DNA of 64,000 nucleotides, taken from assembly GCF_000745775.1 (NCBI RefSeq), contig NZ_JQJY01000002.1:744001-808000 (forward strand). Direction: 5' to 3'. Every line of letters begins with the position of its first letter. The stretch's first letter is position 1. Under the pieces are notes generated by a model that saw nothing but the letters and a program-made list of their open reading frames with translations, did no database searches and was not told the origin of the DNA. The DNA comes from Flavobacterium sp. ASV13. GTDB taxonomy: Bacteria; Bacteroidota; Bacteroidia; Flavobacteriales; Flavobacteriaceae. Position numbers and translations under genes: made by a program. Of this stretch, positions 17,352-25,616 are shown piece after piece.

Positions 17352-18371
17352 TTACTTTGATGCTCTGCGTTTTTTATTCAGGCTTCTTTTTAATCGGTAC
17401 CCATTCAAAAAGAAAATCAATGTTTTAAAGGACAAAAATTTATAAAATTTCATGACTTTGTCCACTTTTACATTGCGTCCTTTTTTAAGAAGATATTTCC
17501 AAGAAATTAAATCGTGCCAAATCTTTTTTTGCGTTTCAGCCGATAAAACATAAAAATCTTTTAGAATTACCACATAATTGCACGCCCAATAATTTTCGAT
17601 TGCTTTATTTAATGGTTCTGATTGTGTTTTCTGTGAATACAAACCCGCTTTTACCATTTCATAAACATCTTCGATATGTTTTGCACTTACCGTAGTTGTA
17701 ATCGAACCTTGGCGTGCTTGGCGATACACATAAAATGATTTCGAATAAATACTGAATGTCTTGATACAATGCATCAATTTTCCGCACCATTCTATATCTT
17801 CTGATTTTCTTCCGACAGGAAAAAACAATTGATTTTCAATTAAAATGGACCTTTTAATTACTTTATCCCAAGCCGAAGCAACGTATAAATCGTGATAAAC
17901 TAAGTTTACAATTTCGTCTTCAAATTTCCCATTTTTGTTTTTTATAAATCGCTGATTGTATTTGCAGTGCACATCATTTTTTGAAAAAAAGCGACTTTCC
18001 TCATGAATAATAATATCGGGATTTGTCTGAGAAATTAAATTGTTCAAATCTTCCAAAACCTGTTTTCCCTGCCAATAATCATCGCTGTCAGTAAAAATAA
18101 TATAATCGCCTTTTGCTGATAATAATCCTATATTTCTCGCATCAGACAATCCGCCATTTTCTTTGTTAATCAGGATTATCTGTGGAAATTTTTCCTTGTA
18201 TTTCTGGCAAATTTCCAACGAAGAATCTGTTGATCCATCATTGATTAAAATTAGTTCAAAGTCAGAAAAACTTTGGCACAAAATACTTTCTAAACATTGT
18301 GGCAAATAATCCTCAACGTTATAAACAGGAATAATAATGCTAAAAAGCAAAGTCTCTTTCTGGATGTTCAT
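17352..18371 (-). CDS. Glycosyltransferase family 2
   Basis: This is a 339-residue GT-A family 2 enzyme. It has LFSIIIPVYNVEDYLPQCLESIL, the nucleotide-site NDGSTDSS, NGGLSDARNIG and the metal-binding FTDSDDY motif. The C-terminal 140 residues form the acceptor domain and include RKSEDIEWCGKLM (the conserved ED of the catalytic base). It ends in a basic tail (KRSLNKKRRASK) that could contact the membrane. It sits 9 bp from the polymerase-like gene and 11 bp from the flippase gene, so it belongs to the operon running from Wzz. Confidence 0.9.
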   Translation of the reverse strand: MNIQKETLLFSIIIPVYNVEDYLPQCLESILCQSFSDFELILINDGSTDSSLEICQKYKEKFPQIILINKENGGLSDARNIGLLSAKGDYIIFTDSDDYWQGKQVLEDLNNLISQTNPDIIIHEESRFFSKNDVHCKYNQRFIKNKNGKFEDEIVNLVYHDLYVASAWDKVIKRSILIENQLFFPVGRKSEDIEWCGKLMHCIKTFSIYSKSFYVYRQARQGSITTTVSAKHIEDVYEMVKAGLYSQKTQSEPLNKAIENYWACNYVVILKDFYVLSAETQKKIWHDLISWKYLLKKGRNVKVDKVMKFYKFLSFKTLIFFLNGYRLKRSLNKKRRASK

Positions 18372-18382
18372 AGCACAGTTTT

Positions 18383-19687
18383 TTAATGCAGAAACACTTT
18401 TATTTTATCTTTTCGATAAATAACGATTGCCGAAACAAGATTCCAGAAAAAAGAACTTGAAACAAAAGCAATCGCGGCGCCGGTCATTCCGTAAATCGGA
18501 ATTAAAAATCGGTTCAAAGTAAAATTAATTACAACCGCAATCATTAAAATAACCTGAAAAATATGCTGTCTTCCAGTCATATTCAAATAAACCGAAGCTG
18601 TTCCAAATGCCGAACAAATTCCCTGACCAATAATTAAAATTAAAAAAGCCTGCTGAGCCACAACATATTGATGTCCAAAAATGGATAATATATGTTCTGA
18701 AAAATAACTAATCAGCACAATAACCGGAAGCGTAATTCCGAAAATTATGCGAGCGCTATGTCTGGAAACTGCTTTTAATTCTATCATTTTATGGCCCGAA
18801 AAATATTCTGCAATTTTGGCTGAAACCGTAATATTTATAGAAACGATTATAATGGAAATTATCGTCATTATTTTAACTCCAACCGAATAAAAAGCAACGG
18901 TTTCATCGTTTCGATATTTCTTCAAAAACATAATATCAAAACACATTAATAAAAACAACGCCATTGCACTGATTGCAATTGGATATGATTTTAAAAACAC
19001 TTCCTTATGCGAAAATTTTTCAGCTGTTTTTAAACATTCTGTTTTTCTAAAATAGATAAAAACAAAAAGCGAGCTCAATACTGCTAGAAAAACAAATCCA
19101 AATAGAAAAATATCAACCAAATACTCTTCTTCGTGCCAATAAAACAAAATAACAGAACCGATAATCAATGGAACATATTTGATAATATTCCGAAATAATT
19201 CGGCTACATATAATTTATCTAAAGCTCTGAAAACCTCAGTATTTAATGTCGAAATTCCGGAGAAAAACAACGTTGCCGCTGCTTTTAAAAGTATCGAATA
19301 TACATCAGAATCAGCAAAATAGTTGTTAATCGTTTCTTTGCTGATAATTGCAATAATCAGCAAAACCAGCAACGAGGTGCAAAAAAGCATTAGAACCATT
19401 TTTGCATATATCTTTGTTAATTCTTCGAGCGCATTTTGGCTTGCTAATTTTCCTTTAAAATACAAAATCGACTGATCAAAGCCGAGCAAGCAAATACTTC
19501 CGATCGATAATAGAAATGAACGCACAAAATCGTACTGTCCAACTAATTTTGGGCTATAGGTTTTGGTAAGAAAAACGGTAAATCCAAACAACAATAATGC
19601 TCCAAAAACACGTAGCGATAAAGTGCTGAAAATTTGTTTTAAAAACAGATTTTTCGAAATCCTTTCTAATATAGCGTTGGTTTTCAA
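18383..19687 (-). CDS. Wzx-type polysaccharide flippase
   Basis: This is a roughly 435-residue MATE/MVF superfamily protein with about 12 to 14 membrane segments. It fits the oligosaccharide flippases that move undecaprenyl-linked repeat units to the periplasm. The N-terminal SLRVFGALLLFGFTVFLTKTYSP and the C-terminal GMTGAAIAFVSSSFFWNLVSA are typical. Two non-ATG starts are possible (TTG 19720, TTG 19687). The second lies just after the wzz stop and is chosen because it avoids a 29-bp overlap. It is followed by a glycosyltransferase, as expected in a Wzx/Wzy locus. Confidence 0.82.
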   Translation of the reverse strand: MKTNAILERISKNLFLKQIFSTLSLRVFGALLLFGFTVFLTKTYSPKLVGQYDFVRSFLLSIGSICLLGFDQSILYFKGKLASQNALEELTKIYAKMVLMLFCTSLLVLLIIAIISKETINNYFADSDVYSILLKAAATLFFSGISTLNTEVFRALDKLYVAELFRNIIKYVPLIIGSVILFYWHEEEYLVDIFLFGFVFLAVLSSLFVFIYFRKTECLKTAEKFSHKEVFLKSYPIAISAMALFLLMCFDIMFLKKYRNDETVAFYSVGVKIMTIISIIIVSINITVSAKIAEYFSGHKMIELKAVSRHSARIIFGITLPVIVLISYFSEHILSIFGHQYVVAQQAFLILIIGQGICSAFGTASVYLNMTGRQHIFQVILMIAVVINFTLNRFLIPIYGMTGAAIAFVSSSFFWNLVSAIVIYRKDKIKVFLH

Positions 19688-19691
19688 TTTT

Positions 19692-20666
19692 TTAAAGTTG
19701 GTTTTCCTTTGAAAGCGCAAGCTGTTTGCGATAAAAATTCAAAAACAGACTTACCAGAGCAAAAACAAAAATAAAGACAAATGGAAGAATCACTTTTAGA
19801 TTTCCATTCACTATTTTATTTTCATTTATATTCAGCGTCGAGTTGATCTCTTTGATTGTTTTATCAAAAGTGATTAATTTAAATCTGTTTTTTCCCTGCT
19901 CGAGAATCAGTTTTTGTTTGGTTTTAAGAATGTCGTTCAATTGCAGATTTTCATTATAATAAACCACTTTATCACTTTTTGATTTGCTCGAAAGGCCTTT
20001 TAAAACCTGATCTATTTGCGCAATTATAGTATCATTTTGGGCAATTTCTTTTTCAAGATTTTTATATCCAATTTTTTGAATCGCGTCAAAATAAGCCGAA
20101 TTGTTCAAATATTTCAACAACGGTTCAATCACTTGTTTTTCGCTTATTTCTTCATTTGAAATAAAAGTAATTGTATGATACGTATAATTTTTGCTGGTTA
20201 CATTGTCTTCTAAAACCTTTTTTACGTCGCCAACCTCAGCCATTAATTTAATCAGTTCCAGATTTTGTTCCTTGTCTTCAATAAATTTGTAAACATCGGC
20301 AACAGGTTTAATTTCAATTCTTTTGATTGCATTTCGGTCAGGAATTCCCATCTGTGATAAAAAATCAACATCGCCTGCTGCAATTTTAGCCTGAATCAAA
20401 TCAATTTTGGCATACAAATAATCGACACTTTCAAAATTTGGTGCAACAACAACCTCATTCTTAAATGTTTTTTTATTCGAATCTAAATAAAATCCAAGAG
20501 CAACCCCAAGTACAATCAAAATCAGAACTGTAATCCAGTTTCGGATAAAAAACTGAATTGTTCTAAAAATTGATCTGCTAACACGATCAAAAAAACCGCC
20601 AATGCTTTTTGAAAGCTGAAAAATATCAATTTCCTGATCTGTATTCTGGGGTACTTTTGTACTCAT
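19692..20666 (-). CDS. Wzz-like chain-length determinant protein
   Basis: This is a 324-residue inner-membrane protein with two membrane segments, near residues 45-64 (WITVLILIVLGVALGFYLDS) and near 290-312 (VILPFVFIFVFALVSLFLNF). They flank a periplasmic helical region that is rich in Lys and Glu and predicted coiled-coil (about 150-280). This layout is that of polysaccharide co-polymerases (Wzz). The proline-rich box of classic Wzz is weak here. It would set chain length for the polymer made by the downstream genes. It appears to be the first polysaccharide gene of the minus-strand operon. Confidence 0.75.
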   Translation of the reverse strand: MSTKVPQNTDQEIDIFQLSKSIGGFFDRVSRSIFRTIQFFIRNWITVLILIVLGVALGFYLDSNKKTFKNEVVVAPNFESVDYLYAKIDLIQAKIAAGDVDFLSQMGIPDRNAIKRIEIKPVADVYKFIEDKEQNLELIKLMAEVGDVKKVLEDNVTSKNYTYHTITFISNEEISEKQVIEPLLKYLNNSAYFDAIQKIGYKNLEKEIAQNDTIIAQIDQVLKGLSSKSKSDKVVYYNENLQLNDILKTKQKLILEQGKNRFKLITFDKTIKEINSTLNINENKIVNGNLKVILPFVFIFVFALVSLFLNFYRKQLALSKENQL

Positions 20667-20674
20667 TTATTCGT

Positions 20675-22354
20675 TTATTTTACGTTGAAAATTTGTTCCA
20701 AAATTTTAATAGTAATCAAATACGTTGGTTTTACGCCGGTTGTTCCTAATCCGCCTGAAGCCAATGTACTTCCGGTTTCCAAAGGATTATCTGATGCATA
20801 ATAAGCATAACGCACTTTAATGTCGTGCGGCACGCTTTTTCTAATTTTAGATGCCGACTGAATTGCTTTTTGGTAATATGATCCTTCCATTTCAAGACCA
20901 ATTACGCCCCAAGTCGATTCGTGGAAAAACTTCAATAAATCTCTGTTTTGCAAAGATGTTCCTAAAACAGTCACCATTGCGCCTTCAAAAATTGCAATGT
21001 CATTTCCTTCAAACATAGCACCTGTTAATTCATTTTCGAAGAAATAATTATCAGCCGTTCCTTCATTGATATGTGCTGTAGGAATCATGATATCGCCTTT
21101 ACCACCTTCCAGAATTCCGGCTTTACCCATAATCGAAACCGATTTTACATTTAATAAAGTTTCTTTTTTAAATGGTTTTAAAAGTTCATCGATGGTTTCA
21201 TAAGCCTGCTCGCCGAATGCATAATCCATTACGATAATTACCGGTTTTTCTTCACCCACATTTGCATTTGAAAATGCTGTTTTTGACCAATCAATTTTGG
21301 CTGTATCAAAAATCTGAACATCGATATTGGTTCCTGATGTATCTGGCAAAGAAATCATTCCGTTTTTAAGTGCTAATTCTTCAACATGACTTCTAATTTC
21401 TTTTGAACCTGAACTGCTCAATTCTTCATAAATGTGGAAATCACTTTTCCCTTTATATTTTGACGTCAATAATGGCGTCGCAAAAATCGAGTTCATCACA
21501 CTGTGCATATTAGCACTGATAACGTGAATTGGACGTTTTAAAAGATCGTTTGCTTTTAAAACTTCCTTGATGTTTGTTGCCCAGATTTCTCCGTGAATAT
21601 GGTGTCCTAAGCGCTCGCGCAAAACAGGACTGAACGTAATTGTTCGTTTATTGTTTTCAACAATCTCTTCAATTGCTAATTTTCCTAACCAATAAATTAC
21701 GTGCAAGAAACGATCTGGCGCATTTTCAGAACCAAAAGCATCATAAATATCCAAAACTTCTTCAAATGTTCTCGCTAAAATATTGGCAACATGCGAAATT
21801 GCTTTTTCTTTTTCAATCTGCGAAAGCTTTTTTGTTTGCGTAACGGCTTGTTCTAATTTTAGCCAATCGCGAGAAACTTCTCCTCCGTCGTCAATTAAAA
21901 CTCTGTTTTTGATTTTATGTGATTCTATGAAAATAAAAGTCAAATGCGTCAGAATATCATAAATGTCTGAACGTCCGCGCGTGATTTCGACATTCATTTG
22001 TTCTTCGTCGATTCGGTAGCAATTTCTTCTTCTTTTTGGAGGAACAATCGGCTGAAAATGCGATTTTGAATATCCTTCGTCTGAAGTTAAATTGATGAAT
22101 CGGCATTGTTCAATTCCTATTGGAAGACGTTCTATAACGTATAAAAGTCCGTTTAATTCTACTTTTTCTTCGGCGATATTTCCGTAAATTTCCGGACGCA
22201 ATGCCAATAATGATTCTCTTAAACTATCACCAGAAACTCCCATTGGTTTATAAAAACCACGGTTGAATAAATGGCGCATTGTAATGTACATTTTTTCAAT
22301 AGCCGCAGATGATTCCTGCGCTCTTGATCTTGATATATGTTTGGTTTCTTTCAT
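20675..22354 (-). CDS. Conserved protein of unknown function (DUF6909-like)
   Basis: This is a 559-residue cytoplasmic protein with no membrane segment or signal. It looks like the Bacteroidota family I recall as DUF6909, in which no function has been shown. The C-terminal half has short conserved-looking runs such as VIIVMDYAFGEQAYETID, GKAGILEGGKGDIMIPTAH and EMEGSYYQKAI. The last resembles nucleoside phosphorylase motifs (EMEG), which makes a phosphorylase-like fold conceivable, but this is only inference. The gene ends 9 bp before wzz, so it may lead the polysaccharide operon. Confidence 0.65.
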   Translation of the reverse strand: MKETKHISRSRAQESSAAIEKMYITMRHLFNRGFYKPMGVSGDSLRESLLALRPEIYGNIAEEKVELNGLLYVIERLPIGIEQCRFINLTSDEGYSKSHFQPIVPPKRRRNCYRIDEEQMNVEITRGRSDIYDILTHLTFIFIESHKIKNRVLIDDGGEVSRDWLKLEQAVTQTKKLSQIEKEKAISHVANILARTFEEVLDIYDAFGSENAPDRFLHVIYWLGKLAIEEIVENNKRTITFSPVLRERLGHHIHGEIWATNIKEVLKANDLLKRPIHVISANMHSVMNSIFATPLLTSKYKGKSDFHIYEELSSSGSKEIRSHVEELALKNGMISLPDTSGTNIDVQIFDTAKIDWSKTAFSNANVGEEKPVIIVMDYAFGEQAYETIDELLKPFKKETLLNVKSVSIMGKAGILEGGKGDIMIPTAHINEGTADNYFFENELTGAMFEGNDIAIFEGAMVTVLGTSLQNRDLLKFFHESTWGVIGLEMEGSYYQKAIQSASKIRKSVPHDIKVRYAYYASDNPLETGSTLASGGLGTTGVKPTYLITIKILEQIFNVK

Positions 22355-22379
22355 GCTATTTTATTTTGTAAACTCAAAT

Positions 22380-22411
22380 GTAGGGAAATACAAGGCATGC
22401 CTTGTATCTAC
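22380..22411. repeat. REP-like palindrome 3' of the RAYT gene
   Basis: ATACAAGGCATGCCTTGTAT (22388-22407) is a perfect 20-bp palindrome flanked by GTAG on the left and CTAC on the right. It has the same plan as the GTAGAGACAGGGC/GCCCTGTCTCTAC repeat inside the neighbouring transposase gene. Confidence 0.8.
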
Positions 22412-22438
22412 AATATGATTTTTTTTTAAAATCATATT
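22412..22438. terminator. Hairpin at the RAYT stop codon
   Basis: AATATGATTTT pairs with AAAATCATATT over a short T loop, and the stem includes the stop codon of the transposase gene. It is AT-only at the tip, so terminator strength is uncertain. Confidence 0.5.
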
Positions 22439-23085
22439 GATTTTGATTTATCTTCTGTTTTAAATTTATCCTTTGTCCAATTTTCCGGATTTGAAACAAT
22501 GTAATCAGAAATTCTTTGATAGTCATTATTGCTTCTAATGATATTGTCGTAAAATAATTTTTGCCATTGATGTGGATATCCTAATCTGTTGGCATGTTTG
22601 GTTACGGCAGATTTATAGGATCCAACAATTGACGAAATGGTGTTTTTTCCAATATTTTGAAATCGTTGCAAACCTGGTTTTTGAAATGGGTCGGGTGGTG
22701 ATTGTGACGATGATATCGACGGTACCGACCCCACCGATGGTAGAGACAGGGCATGCCCTGTCTCTACACGCCCTGTCTCTACGTTATCTATATCAATATT
22801 GGTCGATTGTTTATCGATAATCAAAATCCCGTGAATATGATTTGGCATGACCACAAAATCACCTAATTCAACATTTTTATGATGTATTGGAATTTGATGC
22901 CACAATAGATCAGCAATAATACCAACCTCTGACAAAACCATTTTATTATTTTGAATTTTTCCAAAATAATGTTCTCTGTCTTGTGTACAAATTGTTATAA
23001 AATAAGCACCGTTCCAACCATAATCCCACCATTGCGCTCTTATTGAAGAAATGCGATATTTATTTTGAAATTTTTCTTTATTCAT
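22432..23085 (-). CDS. REP-associated tyrosine transposase (RAYT, Y1_Tnp)
   Basis: This is a 217-residue IS200-family single-strand transposase. The start MNKEKFQNKYRISSIRAQWWDYGWNGAYFITICTQ resembles RAYTs. The HUH motif is MPNHIHGIL (near residues 79-87), and the probable nucleophile Tyr lies in GSYKSAVTK near 158. RAYTs are not self-mobile elements but are thought to spread REP palindromes. The central residues about 96-133 (DKQSTNIDIDNVETGRVETG and beyond) are not typical and come from an in-frame REP copy at 22740-22782, so this part is probably a flexible insertion. The gene stands apart from the flanking operons. Confidence 0.85.
   Translation of the reverse strand: MNKEKFQNKYRISSIRAQWWDYGWNGAYFITICTQDREHYFGKIQNNKMVLSEVGIIADLLWHQIPIHHKNVELGDFVVMPNHIHGILIIDKQSTNIDIDNVETGRVETGHALSLPSVGSVPSISSSQSPPDPFQKPGLQRFQNIGKNTISSIVGSYKSAVTKHANRLGYPHQWQKLFYDNIIRSNNDYQRISDYIVSNPENWTKDKFKTEDKSKSI
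22740..22782. repeat. REP palindrome plus half copy inside the RAYT gene
   Basis: GTAGAGACAGGGCA pairs perfectly with TGCCCTGTCTCTAC (22740-22767), and a further half copy GCCCTGTCTCTAC ends at 22782. On the coding strand it reads in frame as VETGRVETGHALSLP. Confidence 0.9.
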
Positions 23086-23155
23086 AATAACTTAATGCTT
23101 CTATCTTTTTTATTCATTAAAAAAGAGGCATTAACTTACAAATATAAATATTTTC

Positions 23156-24640
23156 CTACTTTAAATTATCCGCAATCTTTCTATCATTCGACAATCTCGG
23201 AATTTTATTTTGCCCACCCAATTTTCCTTGTGATTTCATGTATTCTTGAAATCCGTTTTTTGAAACTTTGGTTATAACTACTTTTTGCAAAACATTTCCG
23301 GTAATTAAATCGTCGTAATATATATTTTGTTTTCGCATCGAATCGTCAATTGCTTCCGCGAAAATTTCGATGCTATCCGGTTCTCTTTCAAACTCTATTA
23401 ACCATTCGTGATATGGTAATCCGCTTGACGGTGTAATTTGAGGCGCAACGGTAAATTCGTTAATTACGATATTTGTTCCGGCAGTGGCTTCTTTCATCGC
23501 ATTTTCAACTTCATTGGCTATAACGTGTTCACCAAAAGCCGAAATATAATGTTTGATACGTCCTGAAACTATGACACGATACGGAGCTAAAGATGTAAAC
23601 TGAATAGTATCACCAATATTATAACCCCAAAGTCCGGCATTTGTAGAAACGATAAGAGCATAATTTACCCCCAATTCAACTTCTCCAATAGTATATCGTT
23701 TTGGGTTTTCGGTAAAAAATTCATCGGCTTTTATGAATTCGTAGAAAATTCCAGAATTCAAAAGTAAAAGCATTCCTTTTTCTTTCTGAGAATCCTGATA
23801 CGCAAAAAATCCTTCCGAAGCTGGAAACAATTCAATACTATCTACTTTTTTGCCAATCATTTGCTCAAATTTGGCACGATACGGTTCGTAATTTACGCCT
23901 CCGTAAATGAACAAATTAAAGTTTTTGAAAATCTCACTGATTTTTTTTCCGCCGCTTTTTTGTTGTAAACGCTCAAAATACATTTGTACCCAAGATGGAA
24001 TTCCTGAAATTACCGACATATCTTCTTTGATCGTTTCGTCAACAATAGCGTTTACTTTTGTTTCCCAATCATCTATACAATTGGTTTCCCACGACGGCAT
24101 TCGGTTTTTTTGCAAATATTTAGGAACAAAATGTGCGACGATTCCAGAAAGTCTTCCAAATTTAATTCCATGTTTTTCAGTTAAAATTGGGCTTCCTTGC
24201 AGGAAAATCATTTTTCCATCAACAAAATCAGCATTTCCGGTTTCGTGAATATAATGCAGAATCGCATTTCGCGCAGCTTCAACGTGAAAAGGCATTGATT
24301 CTTTCGTCAGCGGAATATATTTTGCTCCAGAAGTTGTTCCCGAAGTTTTGGCAAAATAAATCGGTTTTCCTTTCCAAAGAATATCTGCTTCGCCAATTTT
24401 GACTTTTTCGATATATGCTTTCAAGTCTTCGTAATCTCGAATCGGAACGTTTTTTTGAAAATCTTCAATCGTTTTTATGTTTCCAAAATCATGATCTTTT
24501 CCAAATTCAGTTTCTTTGGCATTTTGAATCAAACTTTTAAAAACTTCCAATTGTGTTGCAACTGGTTTATTTGACCAAGTTTGTGTTTGATTGTATATTT
24601 TTCGCGCAAAAATTTTTGCTGCTATCGATTTAATTGACAT
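23156..24640 (-). CDS. GH3 auxin-responsive-promoter family ligase
   Basis: This is a 494-residue adenylate-forming enzyme of the GH3 fold. The ATP-binding FAKTSGTTSGAKYIPLT lies near residues 110-126. FYGGVNYEPY-like FIYGGVNYEPY and LFPASEGFFAYQD follow, then YNIGDTIQFTSLAPYRVIVSGR at the hinge. Plant GH3 enzymes conjugate amino acids to acyl hormones. Bacterial members are of unknown substrate. The gene is 11 bp downstream of the 24652-25152 gene and may be cotranscribed. Confidence 0.88.
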   Translation of the reverse strand: MSIKSIAAKIFARKIYNQTQTWSNKPVATQLEVFKSLIQNAKETEFGKDHDFGNIKTIEDFQKNVPIRDYEDLKAYIEKVKIGEADILWKGKPIYFAKTSGTTSGAKYIPLTKESMPFHVEAARNAILHYIHETGNADFVDGKMIFLQGSPILTEKHGIKFGRLSGIVAHFVPKYLQKNRMPSWETNCIDDWETKVNAIVDETIKEDMSVISGIPSWVQMYFERLQQKSGGKKISEIFKNFNLFIYGGVNYEPYRAKFEQMIGKKVDSIELFPASEGFFAYQDSQKEKGMLLLLNSGIFYEFIKADEFFTENPKRYTIGEVELGVNYALIVSTNAGLWGYNIGDTIQFTSLAPYRVIVSGRIKHYISAFGEHVIANEVENAMKEATAGTNIVINEFTVAPQITPSSGLPYHEWLIEFEREPDSIEIFAEAIDDSMRKQNIYYDDLITGNVLQKVVITKVSKNGFQEYMKSQGKLGGQNKIPRLSNDRKIADNLK

Positions 24641-24651
24641 TTGATATGGTA

Positions 24652-25152
24652 TTATTTTTTGTCGCTTTTCTTTTTCTTGGTTTTGTTTTCGCCCGATTCT
24701 TTCTCTATTTTGGCAACATCTTCTCTGAGTTTTATTTCTTCTTCAGAAGCTTTCATATTGAGTTCACCTGGTTCGTCAACTTCTGCCAAAATGGAATCTT
24801 TATTGAATTTTGCATAATCCAGTTCGCCTCTCAAAACTTTCTGAACACCTTGTAAATAGGCTTCATTTTTCTTTAGCGCAGTTTCTAATGAATCTGATTT
24901 TATGGCCAATTTAGTCGCATTTCGTTTCAATTCAGTCGAAGAATAACCCGGAATAAATTCGCGCAATGGTGTAAATGCGATAATAAAAGTGGTTACTAAA
25001 ATTAAAAATATTCCACCTAAAGTAAACGTAACAAAGACATTCATTAACGTTAGCCGAAATGAAAAAATCTCTTCAAATGTGTTTTCATTCAAAATTACCA
25101 ATCGGTTTTTGATGAATAATTTTTTTCTGAAATCAAATTTTTTCTTCGTCAT
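24652..25152 (-). CDS. Membrane-anchored coiled-coil protein, M23-associated N-terminal type
   Basis: This is a 166-residue protein whose first 70 residues (FDFRKKLFIKNRLVILNEN, then a membrane segment near residues 36-60, then PLREFIPGYSS) match the N-terminal region of flavobacterial M23 peptidases. The metallopeptidase domain with HxGxD/HxH is absent. After a coiled-coil stretch the protein ends in a KTKKKKSDKK tail. It may be a truncated paralog or a structural partner of such a peptidase. No frameshift or lost domain is seen in the DNA after the stop, where GH3 begins. Confidence 0.65.
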   Translation of the reverse strand: MTKKKFDFRKKLFIKNRLVILNENTFEEIFSFRLTLMNVFVTFTLGGIFLILVTTFIIAFTPLREFIPGYSSTELKRNATKLAIKSDSLETALKKNEAYLQGVQKVLRGELDYAKFNKDSILAEVDEPGELNMKASEEEIKLREDVAKIEKESGENKTKKKKSDKK

Positions 25153-25287
25153 TTTAGATGATTATATGAGCAAATATAGCAATTAATAGTATTGATGGCG
25201 GTGAAGAAAAAACGACAAATAATGTAATTTTATTATTTTATAAAATATTTAACGCGGTAAGAAACAAATATTTTAATCCAAAATCTC

Positions 25288-25316
25288 TTGTTGTTCGTAT
25301 ATTCTATATACCTTTG
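25288..25316 (+). promoter_or_regulatory. -33/-7 promoter of tatA
   Basis: TTG (25288-25290) is followed by 18 bp and TACCTTTG (25309-25316). The predicted start near 25322 rules out the GTG at 25319 as start codon and supports ATG 25364. Confidence 0.65.
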
Positions 25317-25363
25317 CGGTGAAAATAAAAAATAAATTTGCTTCGGCATTAAATATAATAGTC

Positions 25364-25540
25364 ATGGGAAGATTAGGTCTTACAGAAATCCTTGTTATCG
25401 TAGGTATTGTGATATTACTTTTTGGAGGTAAAAAAATTCCAGAATTAATGAAAGGTTTAGGAAGTGGAATTAAGGAATTTAAAAACGCTGCTAAAGACGA
25501 TCAACCTGCTGCTTCTAAAAAAGAAGAAGAAACAAAATAA
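25364..25540 (+). CDS. tatA: Sec-independent translocase component TatA
   Basis: This is a 58-residue TatA/E protein: short N-terminus, membrane helix ([17 protein letters not shown]), then the amphipathic helix with [20 protein letters not shown] and an acidic or Lys-rich tail. TatA forms the pore of the twin-arginine pathway for folded proteins. The frame opens earlier at 25319, but a promoter covers that position, so ATG 25364 is chosen. A strong bidirectional terminator follows. tatC is not in the window. Confidence 0.92.
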   Translation: MGRLGLTEILVIVGIVILLFGGKKIPELMKGLGSGIKEFKNAAKDDQPAASKKEEETK

Positions 25541-25556
25541 GAAATTAAAACGTATT

Positions 25557-25597
25557 AAAAATCCCAGATTACAAACTGTAGTCTGGGATTTTTTTAT
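25557..25597. terminator. Bidirectional terminator between tatA and tex
   Basis: AATCCCAGA pairs with TCTGGGATT across a partly paired loop, with A- and T-runs on the outer sides. It serves both convergent genes. Confidence 0.85.
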
Positions 25598-25616
25598 TTT
25601 ATTTCTATTTGATTTT

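Noticed and set aside
9944-20666. The polysaccharide cluster as a newly acquired island
   Set aside because: No integrase, tRNA or flanking repeats bracket it, and the base composition looks like the rest by eye. Only the ORF6N gene looks foreign.
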